DNA of 64,000 nt, from positions 496,001-560,000 of the forward strand of contig NZ_JBBUTK010000002.1 of assembly GCF_039592695.1 (NCBI RefSeq), written 5' to 3'. The notes under the pieces were generated by a model, which made no database searches, was not told the DNA's origin, and worked only from the letters and a program-made list of their open reading frames with translations. Numbering within the stretch: the first letter of the stretch is position 1; the number at the start of each line of letters is the position of its first letter. Below are positions 1 through 8,370 of this stretch, piece by piece. The position numbers were made by a program, and so were the translations under genes. The DNA is from Flagellimonas_A sp039592695 (lineage in GTDB: Bacteria > Bacteroidota > Bacteroidia > Flavobacteriales > Flavobacteriaceae).

Positions 1-475
1 CGACCAGCTCATCGTTCATTTCTGATAAGAACTGCTCTGTTTTTTCTTCAAAAAGCTTTCTGTTGATTTCAAGGCTAAAGATACAGATAGGCACTTTGCT
101 CGGAAGACGCATAATATGCGGGTCGGTGCTGCTGCCCGACACCATGATGCTCTGTAGCTTTTCTATGGAATTGAACTGCGTCTGGCTCTTGAACCGGTGC
201 TTAAAGGCATGCTCACGGTTGAAGATGATCTTGAGAGGCCTTAAGTTGCCCTGTAGAATCTCAAATTGAACACCTTCATGCAATAGGCAATCCACATCCA
301 ACACGCCAAGGCCATGGTCAAATTGAATACATTTTATGTAGCCCGAACCCAGTGCTTCGGGTATTCTGAGACAGTGTTCGTTATGGTCAACATCAAGCGA
401 AACGTTCAGTGTTTCTGACAAATCCGCAAGAATGTCGTAAACCTCACGGTCATCGAATTTGATTGATTTTTTCAT
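1..475 (-). CDS. AraC-type regulator, N-terminal sensing part only (cut by window edge)
   Basis: Reading the minus strand from an ATG at 475 gives an open frame to the window edge, about 158 codons with no stop. The protein begins MKKSIKFDDREVYDILADL. Its pattern (a beta-rich segment with HCLRIPEALGSGYIKCIQFD, then a basic stretch, then a segment ending in a lysine/glutamate-rich helix) parallels the N-terminal 150 residues of the AraC-type regulator at 6334-7365, so I infer a paralogous sensing domain. The DNA-binding half would lie left of the window and is not seen. No homology search was possible; the AraC call rests on the paralogue. Confidence 0.6.
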   Translation of the reverse strand, partial: MKKSIKFDDREVYDILADLSETLNVSLDVDHNEHCLRIPEALGSGYIKCIQFDHGLGVLDVDCLLHEGVQFEILQGNLRPLKIIFNREHAFKHRFKSQTQFNSIEKLQSIMVSGSSTDPHIMRLPSKVPICIFSLEINRKLFEEKTEQFLSEMNDELV

Positions 476-631
476 GATTGGATATAGTGGACTAAAGATA
501 CGCCATCCACATGTATTATCAGGGATTAGAATTAAGATTCAAATGGATAGCATCAAGCCCATTACCAGACTTTTGTGACATTTGTTTTGAAGGCTGATAA
601 AGTGTCGGCCCACTAATCTAAAACAAACATT

Positions 632-793
632 ATGTTACGTTGGACAGTTACATTTATCATATTGGCCGTAATAGCAGCGATTTTTGGTTTTGGGGGCATT
701 GCCGCCGGGGCTGCCAGTATTGCAAAAATATTATTCTTCATTTTTCTGGTATTGATCGTCATTTCATTGATCACAGGTAGAAAAAAAGTATAA
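632..793 (+). CDS. DUF1328 (UPF0391) small membrane protein
   Basis: A 53-residue protein starting MLRWTVTFIILAVIAAIFGF and ending in a basic GRKKV tail. It has two hydrophobic helices separated by a glycine/alanine turn, the hallmark of the DUF1328/YtjA family of tiny inner-membrane proteins, which are often stress- or stationary-phase-induced. The length matches the family (50-60 aa). It lies 24 bp ahead of the acidic lipoprotein at 818 and is probably cotranscribed with it. The exact function of the family is unknown. Confidence 0.85.
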   Translation: MLRWTVTFIILAVIAAIFGFGGIAAGAASIAKILFFIFLVLIVISLITGRKKV

Positions 794-817
794 ACAGTTA
801 ACCAAAAACTTATAGAA

Positions 818-1027
818 ATGAAAAAATCAATTTATTTATTCTTCGTATTCATATTTGCGGCATTCACCATGGCTTCAACGAGCAGTTGTAGAGATGATAA
901 AGCCAAAAATGAGGTAGAGGAAGTCGGCGAAGACATTGAAGAAGGTGCCGAAGAAGTCGGTGAATCCATCGAAGAAGGTGCCGAGGAAGTTGAAGAAGAA
1001 GTAGAAGACGCTACCGACGATCATTGA
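818..1027 (+). CDS. Small acidic repeat lipoprotein or secreted protein
   Basis: A 69-residue protein with an N-terminal hydrophobic signal (residues 4-20) followed by STSSC, a weak lipobox with Cys24, so it is likely a lipoprotein or at least exported. The rest is almost entirely acidic and made of three imperfect 11-residue repeats of the type EEVGEDIEEGA, predicted helical and very negatively charged. Similar short acidic repeat proteins sit beside DUF1328 genes in flavobacteria (recalled, not checked). Function unknown; a cation-binding or envelope-stress role would be a guess. Confidence 0.75.
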   Translation: MKKSIYLFFVFIFAAFTMASTSSCRDDKAKNEVEEVGEDIEEGAEEVGESIEEGAEEVEEEVEDATDDH

Positions 1028-1116
1028 TTTCTGTCAATGTATCGGTAGCATTATAGTAGTGGTCGGGTGGCTGTCTTTGAACGGTCACCCAATTACCATT
1101 TAAAAAATTATTAAAG

Positions 1117-1428
1117 ATGACGGAAGAATACGCAAAGCATGAAAAAAATCTGATAAGAGAACTCCAAAAAAAGGGCTACACGGCCAACTATATCATCAAA
1201 GACAATACGTTGGTCGATGTGGATACCAAAAAGGAGTATACTTCAGATGAGGTCACCATCGTGGGCGAGCACCGGTACGAAGGCATGAGCAATCCCTCAG
1301 ACATGTCAATTTTGTATGCTCTGAAAACAAAAGATGGTAGAAAAGGCACCTACCTCGCAGGTTATGGGCCATCTGCCGATATGGAAACCGCTGAATTCTT
1401 CAAAAACGTCAATGAAGTACAAGGATAG
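1117..1428 (+). CDS. Small conserved protein of the family misnamed phosphoribosylpyrophosphate synthetase
   Basis: A 103-residue soluble protein. The order KKGYTANYIIKDNTLVDVD, then HRYEGMSNPSDMSILYAL, then a GTYLAGYGP segment matches a short flavobacterial family of about 95-105 aa that databases often label phosphoribosylpyrophosphate synthetase. It has neither the length nor the motifs of PRPP synthetase (about 310 aa), so that label should not be carried over. It sits in a run of small stress-type genes; function unknown. Confidence 0.7.
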   Translation: MTEEYAKHEKNLIRELQKKGYTANYIIKDNTLVDVDTKKEYTSDEVTIVGEHRYEGMSNPSDMSILYALKTKDGRKGTYLAGYGPSADMETAEFFKNVNEVQG

Positions 1429-1443
1429 TTTAAAAAGAGAATT

Positions 1444-1587
1444 ATGGGAACGATAAAGGACAAAAGAAAATTCAAAAGAAAAAAAGAACAAGATAATCCT
1501 ACGAATCCGACAGGAAAAACAGATAGGGACAACAATGTCTTTGACATTGAAAAAGATACGGTCAAAGAACAGCAGAACAAGAATTGA
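1444..1587 (+). CDS. Hypothetical small basic/hydrophilic protein
   Basis: A 47-residue frame beginning MGTIKDKRKFKRKKEQDN, highly charged and with no hydrophobic segment, probably disordered. It starts 15 bp after the preceding gene and ends about 30 bp before a clear hairpin terminator, which supports it as the last gene of the 632-1587 operon. No family recognised. Confidence 0.5.
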   Translation: MGTIKDKRKFKRKKEQDNPTNPTGKTDRDNNVFDIEKDTVKEQQNKN

Positions 1588-1617
1588 GAATCCACACATA
1601 CACCATCGACACTATAG

Positions 1618-1644
1618 AAACCACTGTAAGGCAGTGGTTTTTTT
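1618..1644 (+). terminator. Rho-independent terminator of the 632-1587 operon
   Basis: A perfect 9-bp stem (AAACCACTG at 1618-1626 with CAGTGGTTT at 1632-1640), a 5-nt loop and a T run. It lies 30 bp after the small gene ending at 1587 and before a gene on the opposite strand. Confidence 0.8.
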
Positions 1645-1658
1645 GTTGGCAAAACCCT

Positions 1659-2198
1659 CTAGCTATTGTCCTCCTCTTCCTCGGCAACCAAAGGATGGTC
1701 GTCCGTGTCAAGCCCCACAATCTTGATGATGTTGACCACGGTATTGTAGAGCATCAACACGACCACGATCAGGGCAGCGCTCAGAATGCTCGAAATGCCC
1801 AAAGACACGTAATAGATGATGCTGAACCAATTGGCGGGCACATTGTCAGATTCGGTAATGGGCAGGTTGAACAATAAAAAAGAGGTCACGGCTGCAATGA
1901 ACACTGCGGTATCCAGCTTTGCTATCTGTAGCACGTGTTTGTAGTGGTCTTTTTTGAGTTTTGATTTTGCGCCTGAACTGATGCCCAAAAGTGTCAACAA
2001 AAGGGCCAGAATCGTGGCAGAGGCCAAGGCAATGGTATTGCAGAGCGTGTTCAGGCCCGAAATCGAGTTCTTGATCAATTCCTTGGCTTGGTATCCACTG
2101 AGTTCTCCCATCAAAATGGTTCCGATAAGTATCACCATCATTGATATGGCACCGCCCACTAGGGCCCTTTTTGTGTATTTGCTCAATTTTATCCCCAT
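1659..2198 (-). CDS. Four-helix integral membrane protein, hypothetical
   Basis: A 179-residue protein with four hydrophobic segments (roughly residues 13-32, 52-73, 95-113 and 123-150), a short basic cytoplasmic loop (AKSKLKKDHYKHVLQ) between helices 2 and 3, and an acidic C-terminal tail (EEEEDNS). It is transcribed alone, convergent with the preceding operon. No catalytic motif or named family recognised; its general layout recalls uncharacterised Bacteroidota membrane proteins. Confidence 0.7.
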   Translation of the reverse strand: MGIKLSKYTKRALVGGAISMMVILIGTILMGELSGYQAKELIKNSISGLNTLCNTIALASATILALLLTLLGISSGAKSKLKKDHYKHVLQIAKLDTAVFIAAVTSFLLFNLPITESDNVPANWFSIIYYVSLGISSILSAALIVVVLMLYNTVVNIIKIVGLDTDDHPLVAEEEEDNS

Positions 2199-2357
2199 AC
2201 GTCACAACGTTGTTTCAAGTAAAGTTCAATTTTGGCATATTTTTCATTCAAATTGTTAAACATTCCTACAAAAAAATATGAATTTAGCGTGATTGATTCG
2301 TTCTAATACTATTTTTATTGCTGCTATCAAACAGTAGGATCACCAAGGCTTTCTCTA

Positions 2358-2918
2358 ATGAAAACGTATCTGAAATACGACCATGACAAGGTGGGCAAAT
2401 CATTGCTCAAATTTTTACTTGAAAAAGAAAAAGTTACCTACACTATTCTTGACACAGGGCAATTGGAGCTCAAAGGCAATATCGATACCAAAAGAAGGGA
2501 TGAGATTATAGCTGTTTTGGCCGCACACGGCATCTATTTCTTGGAAGATAAAAAGACAGCATTGGTACAACGCATCAGAGACACCATAACCGAGATGATC
2601 CATGATGAAGACATTGTTAGAAAGCACAAGGTTTCAGTGTATTTGTCCAAAAAACTGGGCTATTCCTATACCTACTTGTCCACCCTTTTTTCTGAGAGCA
2701 CGTACACCTCTATCGAAAATTTTATCATCCTCAAGAAAATAGACTATGCCAAAACCTTGTTGGCTCAAGGCGATTTGAGCTTGACCGATATTGCATTCAA
2801 GCTCAACTACAGCAGCGTCGCCCACTTATCGGGCCAGTTCAAAAAGGCAACGGGCATCACACCGTCACAATTTCAGCGAATTTTAAAAAAAAGAACCCAA
2901 CAATTGACAGACACTTGA
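2358..2918 (+). CDS. AraC-family transcriptional regulator (short form)
   Basis: A 186-residue protein. The C-terminal 95 residues form a typical AraC double helix-turn-helix: VYLSKKLGYSYTYLSTLF for the first, LSLTDIAFKLNYSSVAHLSG for the second, followed by FKKATGITPSQFQRI. The N-terminal 85 residues are a small alpha/beta domain unlike the cupin of AraC. The gene is followed 16 bp later by a response regulator and then a histidine kinase, and probably acts in the same signalling circuit. Related short AraC proteins with an N-terminal alpha/beta domain accompany stress genes in flavobacteria (recalled). Confidence 0.85.
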   Translation: MKTYLKYDHDKVGKSLLKFLLEKEKVTYTILDTGQLELKGNIDTKRRDEIIAVLAAHGIYFLEDKKTALVQRIRDTITEMIHDEDIVRKHKVSVYLSKKLGYSYTYLSTLFSESTYTSIENFIILKKIDYAKTLLAQGDLSLTDIAFKLNYSSVAHLSGQFKKATGITPSQFQRILKKRTQQLTDT

Positions 2919-2934
2919 TTTTGTGGAACACTAA

Positions 2935-3381
2935 ATGAAAAAAGAGCTACTTCACATTGTTTTGGCAGATGACGACGCAGACGATAGAATGCTGTTTGCA
3001 GATGCTGTGGATGAAATTGACATCACCACCAGCCTGAAAGTATTCAAACATGGCCAAGAGTTGATGGATTATCTTATGGATGAATCTGTTCTGTTGCCCG
3101 ATATTGTTTTTTTAGATTTGAATATGCCCATTAAAAATGGGATGCAATGCCTGAAAGAGATACGACAGACACCACACTTGGCAGCATTGTGTGTCGCCAT
3201 TTATTCCACCTCATCTTCAGAGCAGGATATTGAGGAAACCTTTGTCAAAGGGGCGAACATTTACATCAACAAGCCGACCAGCTTTACCAAACTGAAAAGA
3301 ACCGTTGAAAAAGTATTGCGCCTGAACTGGCAATACCATACCGCCAACCTCAACAAGCACAATTTTTTGTTACGTTTGTAG
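2935..3381 (+). CDS. Single-domain response regulator (CheY-like receiver)
   Basis: A 148-residue protein consisting of a receiver domain only. The acidic pocket is in LADDDADDR near the N-terminus, the phospho-acceptor is Asp61 in FLDLNMP, the conserved Thr/Ser is in YSTSSS, and the lysine is in NKPTS. There is no output domain, so it must act by protein contact, as RcpA-type regulators do. It ends 13 bp before the histidine kinase at 3395, its likely partner; a phosphate-shuttle role towards the AraC protein upstream is inference. Confidence 0.92.
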   Translation: MKKELLHIVLADDDADDRMLFADAVDEIDITTSLKVFKHGQELMDYLMDESVLLPDIVFLDLNMPIKNGMQCLKEIRQTPHLAALCVAIYSTSSSEQDIEETFVKGANIYINKPTSFTKLKRTVEKVLRLNWQYHTANLNKHNFLLRL

Positions 3382-3394
3382 CCATTGAAGTACC

Positions 3395-5581
3395 ATGGGC
3401 CTATTCAAAAAACCATCATCAGCAACTACCTATACCATTTTACTGATTTTGGCCAGTGTGCTGTTGCTGTTTATCGCTTCGATTTCATACAAGCGCATCT
3501 TGCAACTACAGGAATCGGGAGACATGATCTCACACACCCTGCAGGTCGAGGGCAAGATCAACGAGCTGTTTTCATATTACCCCATGATGGAAGCTGCAGA
3601 GTTCAGGGCCTTTCTCATGGCAGATACCACCAACCTGTTCTCATCGAACAATTACAAAGAACAGGGCAAAGTGACGATGCACCAGCTGTATGGCTTGATC
3701 GATGATAATCCTAAACAAAAAACCTATTTAGATTCGGTCTCTCGCTTACAAGAAAAGCTGTACAGTTCTTTGACAGCGTTGGATTCTGCTTTTTTGGCAA
3801 TGCCAGAGCTTAAAAATGTCTCACGTAGGCCAATGGCCGAGGTTTCTAAAATTATGGCCCAAATGGCTGATTTTAGAAATAAAATGTTAGGTGAAGAACG
3901 CCGGTTGATTAAGGAGCGAAAAGAAATCTATGACATCAACATTAAAAGGGCGCCACTGTTTCTTCTGCTACTCTCTTTGTTTGCCCTGTTCATTTTTGGG
4001 TTCTCGTTCAGGCGGGTCTACCAAAACCGAATGAAAATTCAGCGCACCGAAGCCTTTTTGCAGAACATCCTCAGAAACTCGAACAACATCATCAGTTTTG
4101 TTACCCCTATTTATGATTCCAATGATACCATTGTCGATTTTAATTTGGAGTTTACCAACCAGAATATCGAAGAGATAGAGGGGGGAACAGCACCCGAGGT
4201 TATTGGCAAACCTTTGTCAAAGACCTATCCGTTCATTTATGAGAACGGGGTCTTTGAGATCATGAAAAGAAGCATGGAAACCCAACAGACCATCTATAAC
4301 GAAGAGGACTATGAGCTTGAAAATGGCCATTTTTACTACTACACTACCTATGCGCCATCTGAACGGGGGCTTCATATCACTTCGGCAAACATCACGACCC
4401 TAAAAAATGCAGATTTACTGGTGCAGCAGGCCAATAAAGAGCTGGAAGCGTTGAACGTCAAATTAACGATGCAGAACACTGTTCTAGAAGATGCCGAAGT
4501 TGTTACGGGTATTGGCAGTTTCAAGTGGGATCTTGAAAATGATGTTTCTGAAATATCAAACAATTTTTATCGTCTTATAGAATACGAACCCGAAGATTTT
4601 GAGCCTTCTATGGAAGGGTTTAGAAAATTGGTGCATCCTGAAGATTTGCCGCTATACGATAAAAAGGGAAAACAAGCTTTACGAGAGCGAAAAATGACCC
4701 AATTTACATACCGTGCGATTACAAAAAGCGGAAAGATAAAGTACTTAAAAACATTTGGCCATTTTGTGGAGCAAAATAATAAACAGTACATGTTGGGGGT
4801 TGCCCAAGATGTCACGCAACAGATAACTTACGAACAAAGGCTCAAAAACAAAAACCAAGAGTTGAAGGCCTCCAACGAAGAATTGAAATCGTTCAACAGG
4901 GTGGCCAGTCATGACCTTCAAGAACCGCTGCGAAAAATTCAAATGTTTATCTCACGTATTTCTGAAAACGAAGAGAACAATCTCAGCGAACGCGGTCAGG
5001 CCTACTTTGATAAAATTGATGATGCTGCCACACGTATGCGCTCGCTCATCAAATATTTGTTGGCCTATTCAAGAATCTCAAAGAAGGTAAAAAAGGTTGC
5101 CGATGTTGATTTGAATGTGATTTTAGAGGGTGTCATTGATGATTTCAATGAACGGATAAAAGAAAGTAAGGCACAGATAAAACATGATATGTTGCCCATT
5201 GTCAAAGCGGTACCCTTTCAAATGGAACAGCTGTTTTCTAACTTGATTTCAAATGCCTTGAAGTACAAAAGCGAAACTGATAGGCCACGTATTGCAATCA
5301 CCTCGCAGACCCTCAAAAAGAAAGAGATCACCGAAAAGTTCACCAAAACGGCCAAACAATACCATCGCATAGCCATTCAAGACAACGGCATTGGCTTTGA
5401 CACCAAGAAAAAGCAAAAGATCTTTGAGGTCTTTCAACGATTGCATGCCAAAGATGAGTACTCGGGTACGGGCATCGGTCTGGCCATCTGCAAAAAAATC
5501 GTGGCGCAGCATGGGGGTTTTATCAGCGCCAGCAGTACCCCGAACGAAGGGTCCGTTTTTTACTTTTACCTGCCCGCATAA
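3395..5581 (+). CDS. Membrane sensor histidine kinase (CHASE3-like, two PAS domains, HisKA, HATPase)
   Basis: A 728-residue kinase. Two membrane helices (about 12-31 and 184-204) flank a helical extracytoplasmic CHASE3-like domain. Then come a first PAS-like domain (about 220-340), a PAS_3-type domain (about 365-475) containing GSFKWDLEND and HPEDLPLYDK, and a short coiled coil. The dimerisation helix has His506 in the H-box RVASHDLQEPLRKI. The ATPase has an N-box NLISNALKYKS, G1 box DNGIGFD and G2 box GTGIGLAICK. This layout matches phytochrome-like kinases paired with single-domain receivers. It forms an operon with the receiver at 2935 and the AraC gene at 2358. The sensed stimulus is not evident. 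Confidence 0.93.
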   Translation: MGLFKKPSSATTYTILLILASVLLLFIASISYKRILQLQESGDMISHTLQVEGKINELFSYYPMMEAAEFRAFLMADTTNLFSSNNYKEQGKVTMHQLYGLIDDNPKQKTYLDSVSRLQEKLYSSLTALDSAFLAMPELKNVSRRPMAEVSKIMAQMADFRNKMLGEERRLIKERKEIYDINIKRAPLFLLLLSLFALFIFGFSFRRVYQNRMKIQRTEAFLQNILRNSNNIISFVTPIYDSNDTIVDFNLEFTNQNIEEIEGGTAPEVIGKPLSKTYPFIYENGVFEIMKRSMETQQTIYNEEDYELENGHFYYYTTYAPSERGLHITSANITTLKNADLLVQQANKELEALNVKLTMQNTVLEDAEVVTGIGSFKWDLENDVSEISNNFYRLIEYEPEDFEPSMEGFRKLVHPEDLPLYDKKGKQALRERKMTQFTYRAITKSGKIKYLKTFGHFVEQNNKQYMLGVAQDVTQQITYEQRLKNKNQELKASNEELKSFNRVASHDLQEPLRKIQMFISRISENEENNLSERGQAYFDKIDDAATRMRSLIKYLLAYSRISKKVKKVADVDLNVILEGVIDDFNERIKESKAQIKHDMLPIVKAVPFQMEQLFSNLISNALKYKSETDRPRIAITSQTLKKKEITEKFTKTAKQYHRIAIQDNGIGFDTKKKQKIFEVFQRLHAKDEYSGTGIGLAICKKIVAQHGGFISASSTPNEGSVFYFYLPA

Positions 5582-5668
5582 GCATACAGATTAAGAATAA
5601 ATTTTTTTCGACCATCAAAAAAGTCTCATGGTAGCGACCTTTGGGGCATAACCTTAAAATACAATAAC

Positions 5669-5821
5669 ATGTCTATTTTGACCATTATACTGAACATTTT
5701 GTTGCCCCCTTTGGCCGTATTTCTCAAACATGGCCTGGGCACCACATTTTTATTGAACCTTTTGTTGACCTTGATTGGTTGGTTGCCAGGCGTGATACAC
5801 GCATTTTACGTCAACCAATAG
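5669..5821 (+). CDS. PMP3/YqaE (UPF0057) family membrane peptide
   Basis: A 50-residue proteolipid starting MSILTIILNILLPPLAVFLK and ending in GVIHAFYVNQ. Two hydrophobic helices, the central PP kink and the C-terminal GWLPGVIHAFY motif are diagnostic of the PMP3/Esi3/YqaE family, which influences membrane potential and is salt- or cold-induced in many organisms. A strong terminator follows directly. Confidence 0.92.
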   Translation: MSILTIILNILLPPLAVFLKHGLGTTFLLNLLLTLIGWLPGVIHAFYVNQ

Positions 5822-5846
5822 TCAGCATTGAACACTTTATGAATCA

Positions 5847-5875
5847 AGGGATTCCCAGTACGGGAATCCCTTTTT
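5847..5875 (+). terminator. Rho-independent terminator after the PMP3-like gene
   Basis: A perfect 10-bp stem, AGGGATTCCC (5847-5856) with GGGAATCCCT (5862-5871), a 5-nt loop and TTTT. It separates the PMP3-like gene from the small genes that follow. Confidence 0.85.
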
Positions 5876-6004
5876 AATGTTAAAAACCTGTTAATCAGAA
5901 AATGTTATAACATCTGTGAATAATGATGTAACAGCTTAAGGGTACTTTCTTGCGAATTTTACGGTGTTGAATCGTTACAGTCAAATTTCAAACGTATAGA
6001 AGCA

Positions 6005-6148
6005 ATGAAAGCATCTTTGAAAATTTCCTCGCAAAATGCCAGAATTGGGCAGGTCAGGCCCAAGTACAAAGACGTATCCAATTTAAAAAGTGCCGCACAA
6101 AGCCTGTTTCTTGGGTTGAACAATACCTTGACCGAGGCTATCAAGTAA
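6005..6148 (+). CDS. Hypothetical 47-residue protein
   Basis: Begins MKASLKISSQNARIGQVRPK and ends LGLNNTLTEAIK. It is basic in the first half and amphipathic helical in the second, with no signal or membrane segment. It is followed 18 bp later by another small gene (6167) and then the AraC regulator at 6334, giving a plausible three-gene unit. No family recognised; the call rests on its position and intact frame. Confidence 0.45.
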   Translation: MKASLKISSQNARIGQVRPKYKDVSNLKSAAQSLFLGLNNTLTEAIK

Positions 6149-6166
6149 TCAGTTTGTTATCGCATC

Positions 6167-6304
6167 ATGTACAAGGTATTGACAATAGCATTGTTTCTCA
6201 TTTGGGGCATCGGATTCTTTTTTCTGGGCGCAGGCCCAGAAATACACACCAGTCTGGTACTGGCAACGGCCATTTTAATTGTAAAGGTTTACCAAGAAAA
6301 TTAA
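6167..6304 (+). CDS. Small two-helix membrane protein, hypothetical
   Basis: A 45-residue protein, MYKVLTIALFLIWGIGFFFL..., with two hydrophobic segments separated by GAGPEIHTS and a short charged C-terminus. It resembles other tiny inner-membrane proteins encoded beside flavobacterial stress regulators. It lies 29 bp ahead of the AraC-type regulator. Function unknown. Confidence 0.55.
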   Translation: MYKVLTIALFLIWGIGFFFLGAGPEIHTSLVLATAILIVKVYQEN

Positions 6305-6333
6305 CGTCTAAATCAACATAAAATCACGATACC

Positions 6334-7365
6334 ATGAAAGAACTACAGATACAATCCACAGAACTGCAGACCATATTTCCAAAGCTTCGAGAGCTATTGG
6401 ACGGCGAATTAAGAACCCAGCACAAAGAATATGACCTCGACTTTGACAATGAGAGCGGAAGGGGCCATATTTCAGGCATCAGCTTTAAAGGGAACATTGA
6501 TTACATCGCCTTCGACTTTGAGCTCGAACAAGACTTAGTTCTTAAGCAGCGGGTTTCTGATGGCTATCCGTTATATTTTGCCTATTGCTCAAATGGGGAG
6601 TTGTTGCATTCTTTTGGCGAGAACGGCAGAGAAAAAGAAGTTCAAAAATACCAGACCGGGATCTTTTCGAACAGCACAGACGATACAAGCATCTTTACGT
6701 TCAAAAAAGGCTCAAGACATCAAGTGACCATCATCGCCGTGAATACCCAAGAACGTTTGGGTGTCGAAGAAAAAAATGATTTTGTGAACCATCAATTGCG
6801 CAATGTTTTTGATGAGAAACAGATTGATGGCAAGTTCAGTTATGTAAGCTCGTTCAACCTCAAAATTCAGGATAAGATCCGTCAGTTGAATGCCATCTCT
6901 AAAGAAGGAGTAGTGCGCAACTTGATGATGAAGGGCATGGTGCACGTAATTTTGGCAATGGAGGTGGAGCAACATGCCATGGACATCAAGAAACAATCAG
7001 AAAACTACGGTTCGCTTACCAAAAGGGAAATGGAAACCATTCGAGAACTCTCTGAGTTTATTGAAAACTATCCTGAAATACAGTACAGTTTAAAATACTT
7101 AAGTAAAAAAAGCGGACTGGCCCCTTCAAAACTGCAGGAAGGCTTTAAGATACTGCACGGCAGAACGGTCACAGATTTCATTCGCAACACCAGGGTCGAG
7201 GCCGCAGAAGACTTGATAAAGACCACAGACATGAACATTTCAGAGATTGTGTACAGCATCGGCCTGACCAGCAGAAGCTATTTCTCTAAAATTTTTAAGG
7301 AAAAATACAGTTGTAGTCCAAAATTTTATCAAGACCATCAAAATACGTTAGCTGCGACAGCCTGA
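6334..7365 (+). CDS. AraC-family transcriptional regulator with N-terminal sensing domain
   Basis: A 343-residue protein. The C-terminal 100 residues hold an AraC DNA-binding domain: LKYLSKKSGLAPSKLQEGFK for the first helix-turn-helix, NISEIVYSIGLTSRSYFSKI for the second, and FKEKYSCSPKFYQ at the end. The N-terminal 200 residues form a beta-rich domain related to the truncated gene at the left window edge. A terminator follows at 7390. It probably controls neighbouring small membrane genes, but the ligand and targets cannot be read from the sequence. Confidence 0.9.
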   Translation: MKELQIQSTELQTIFPKLRELLDGELRTQHKEYDLDFDNESGRGHISGISFKGNIDYIAFDFELEQDLVLKQRVSDGYPLYFAYCSNGELLHSFGENGREKEVQKYQTGIFSNSTDDTSIFTFKKGSRHQVTIIAVNTQERLGVEEKNDFVNHQLRNVFDEKQIDGKFSYVSSFNLKIQDKIRQLNAISKEGVVRNLMMKGMVHVILAMEVEQHAMDIKKQSENYGSLTKREMETIRELSEFIENYPEIQYSLKYLSKKSGLAPSKLQEGFKILHGRTVTDFIRNTRVEAAEDLIKTTDMNISEIVYSIGLTSRSYFSKIFKEKYSCSPKFYQDHQNTLAATA

Positions 7366-7389
7366 TATAAACACTTTCACTTAAGCAAA

Positions 7390-7420
7390 GGCTGTCCGCC
7401 ATTAGCGGATGGCTTTTTTT
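7390..7420 (+). terminator. Rho-independent terminator after the AraC gene
   Basis: The hairpin pairs GGCTGTCCGC with GCGGATGGC, including two G-T wobbles, around loop CATTA and is followed by seven T residues. It lies 25 bp after the AraC stop codon. Confidence 0.7.
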
Positions 7421-7534
7421 GTGTTCGAACGTCACGCTAACCTGTTTGAGCACAATCGGTTATAATATTTGCCCAATCCATTTTCGACCTTTACTTTCAC
7501 TGTAATTCCATGTATTTTTAAGTAAACCGAAACC

Positions 7535-8353
7535 ATGCAAAAACCCAACAACAGACTGGCCGGTCAGACCGCCATAGTTACTGGTGGCAGTTCGGGCATC
7601 GGTGCTGCCATTACAAAATCTTTGGCTTTGGAAGGAGCCAACGTTTGCATCAATTATCACAGTGATCAGAAAGGTGCGAATGAAGTCGCCGATTGGGTGG
7701 CCGACAACATCGGTGCGAACAAAACACTGATTGTGCAGGGCGATGTGGGCCGTGAAGAAGATGTGGACCAACTTTTTGAACAGACTTTGGAACGTTTTGG
7801 TACGTTGGATATTTGCGTGGCCAATGCGGGCATTCAGAAAGACTTCCCGATGCACGAAATGTCGTTGGAGGCTTGGCAGGCGGTCATCAACACCAACCTC
7901 ACGGGGCAGTTTTTGTGTGCCCGTGCCGCCATACGCATCTTTTTGGAGCAGGGCATGCGGCCAGAGGTTTCCAATTCCTTGGGAAAAATCATTCATATAA
8001 GCTCTGTTCATGAAGAGATTCCCTGGGCTGGGCATGTCAATTATGCAACATCAAAGGGTGGCCTGGTCATGCTCATGGAAAGCATTTGCCAAGAATACGC
8101 CCCCCAGAAAATTCGATGCAACAGCATCGCCCCGGGTGCCATAAAAACAGATATCAACAAGGATGTCTGGAGTGACGAAGAGGGATTGGAAAAAATCCTG
8201 AAACTGATTCCCTATGGACGAATGGGCAATCCTGAAGAAATTGGCAGTGTGGTGGCTTGGCTGGCATCCGACGAATCGGAATATATCAATGGCACCACCA
8301 TTTTTGTGGATGGTGGCATGACCTGTTATCCGGGATTCTCCCAAAACGGATAA
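7535..8353 (+). CDS. SDR-family dehydrogenase, glucose/ribitol dehydrogenase-like
   Basis: A 272-residue classical short-chain dehydrogenase. The cofactor-binding TGGSSGIGAA lies near residue 17, the NAG motif is in VANAGIQ, and the catalytic Ser of HISSVH and the Tyr/Lys of YATSKGG are all present. The C-terminal INGTTIFVDGGMTCYPGF matches the glucose 1-dehydrogenase branch (family knowledge), so a sugar or polyol substrate with NAD(P) is likely but not proven. The helical protein at 8371 follows after 17 bp and is probably cotranscribed. Confidence 0.9.
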   Translation: MQKPNNRLAGQTAIVTGGSSGIGAAITKSLALEGANVCINYHSDQKGANEVADWVADNIGANKTLIVQGDVGREEDVDQLFEQTLERFGTLDICVANAGIQKDFPMHEMSLEAWQAVINTNLTGQFLCARAAIRIFLEQGMRPEVSNSLGKIIHISSVHEEIPWAGHVNYATSKGGLVMLMESICQEYAPQKIRCNSIAPGAIKTDINKDVWSDEEGLEKILKLIPYGRMGNPEEIGSVVAWLASDESEYINGTTIFVDGGMTCYPGFSQNG

Positions 8354-8370
8354 TCCAAAATTATTTAGAC

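Noticed and set aside
1117..1428. Phosphoribosylpyrophosphate synthetase
   Set aside because: A frequent database label for this short family, but the protein is a third of the required length and lacks the PRPP-binding motif.
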